The notes under the pieces: generated by a model | Database searches by the model: none | The model's input: the letters and a program-made list of their open reading frames with translations, nothing else | Told to the model about the DNA's origin: nothing | DNA from: Brienomyrus brachyistius | Taxonomy: Eukaryota > Chordata > Actinopteri > Osteoglossiformes > Mormyridae | DNA: 64,000 nucleotides | Reading direction: 5' to 3' | Assembly: GCF_023856365.1 (NCBI RefSeq) | Contig: NC_064555.1 | Span: forward strand, 12,179,754 to 12,243,753 | Program-made: the position numbers and the translations under genes | In this document: piece by piece, positions 63,704 through 64,000 of the stretch | Position numbering within the stretch: the stretch's first letter is position 1 | Layout of the letters: every line of letters begins with the position of its first letter

Positions 63704-64000
63704 GAATATTTTCCCCCAAAGATATTGTGTGATTCCGATATGGTTTTTTTGGACAATCTGAATAAACAGCTTCAGAGCTTGGATTTCGTTGATTGTTATG
63801 AAGCAGCTCTTGACTCTTCTCTACACTAAAGTGTCTTTAGGTGTTTGGTAGGTGTGGATGTTATTTTTAGAGAGCATAGTGTTTGTTCAATCTTGTTTTG
63901 TTTCTCTCATCTGTTTCATTGCTGATGAAGGCTGCTAGATAATCAGCAATTCCGACACCTGCGGCTGGGAATCTCCATTAATACATTAGCGATACTTGCT

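Larger units (their letters stand above)
1..64000 (+). repeat. Tandem array of about 1,249-bp U3 snoRNA gene units
   Basis: The same unit of about 1.25 kb repeats head to tail in one orientation across the whole window, with no foreign insertion. Successive U3 starts are mostly 1,249 or 1,250 bp apart. Exceptions trace to small indels: 1,266 (17-nt duplication), 1,245 (4-nt loss), 1,247 (2-nt loss), 1,246 (3- or 4-nt loss), 1,251 (2-nt gain) and 1,237 (10-nt plus 3-nt loss). Copies differ by few substitutions. Spacer and U3 look similarly homogeneous by eye, which suggests concerted evolution rather than selection on each copy. The array runs off both ends of the window. Confidence 0.98.

Noticed and set aside
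1..64000. CRISPR-like array
   Set aside because: The unit is 1.25 kb and the intervening sequence is itself repeated; there are no short repeats with unique spacers.
1..64000. Bacterial or phage origin
   Set aside because: U3 snoRNA and a snRNA-type promoter are eukaryotic; there are no dense open frames or ribosome binding sites.

Overview
The whole 64 kb window is one uninterrupted head-to-tail tandem array. The unit is about 1,249 bp: 50 unit lengths fit between the first and last complete copies, with a mean of 1,248.9 and a range of 1,237 to 1,266. Both window edges lie inside the array, so its true length is not visible. No other sequence interrupts it.

This is not an anonymous satellite. 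Each unit carries one 217-nt plus-strand sequence that I recognise as U3 snoRNA, the box C/D RNA of the small-subunit processome that pairs with pre-18S rRNA and the 5' ETS. Compared from memory with human U3, the first 27 nt match, the last 14 nt match, the length is the same (217), and boxes C' and D fall at the same positions. There are 51 copies plus a 9-nt 3' end at the left edge. Fifty are full length and one has a 10-nt deletion. Each copy has a candidate PSE (snRNA-type Pol II promoter element) at -60 to -45 and no TATA box at -30. A weaker 3'-box-like sequence follows the RNA. Each unit therefore looks like a self-contained U3 transcription unit with a spacer of about 970 bp.

The U3 sequence and the PSE suggest an animal, most likely a vertebrate or other deuterostome. 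The species cannot be named from this window. No protein-coding gene is supported. The short open frames that recur once per unit are a by-product of the repeat; two lie antisense to U3 or to its promoter region, and small indels in the spacer change them freely.

Layout: from 1 to about 39 kb the spacers are mostly one type (L), with an early type (E) at the left edge and after copies 1, 10 and 16. Unmutated U3 copies occur only before 28.8 kb. From about 39.9 kb to the end, a second spacer type (R) is interleaved with L and with recombinants. All copies with damaged box C' (34-36) or box D (39, 40) lie in this right part. Private variants shared at a distance show multi-unit block duplications of about 3.7-5 kb, 7.5 kb and 10 kb, as expected from unequal exchange and gene conversion. 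The spacer also holds a 17-bp imperfect hairpin and a second stem-loop in every unit I inspected. These are the best candidates for an undescribed element.
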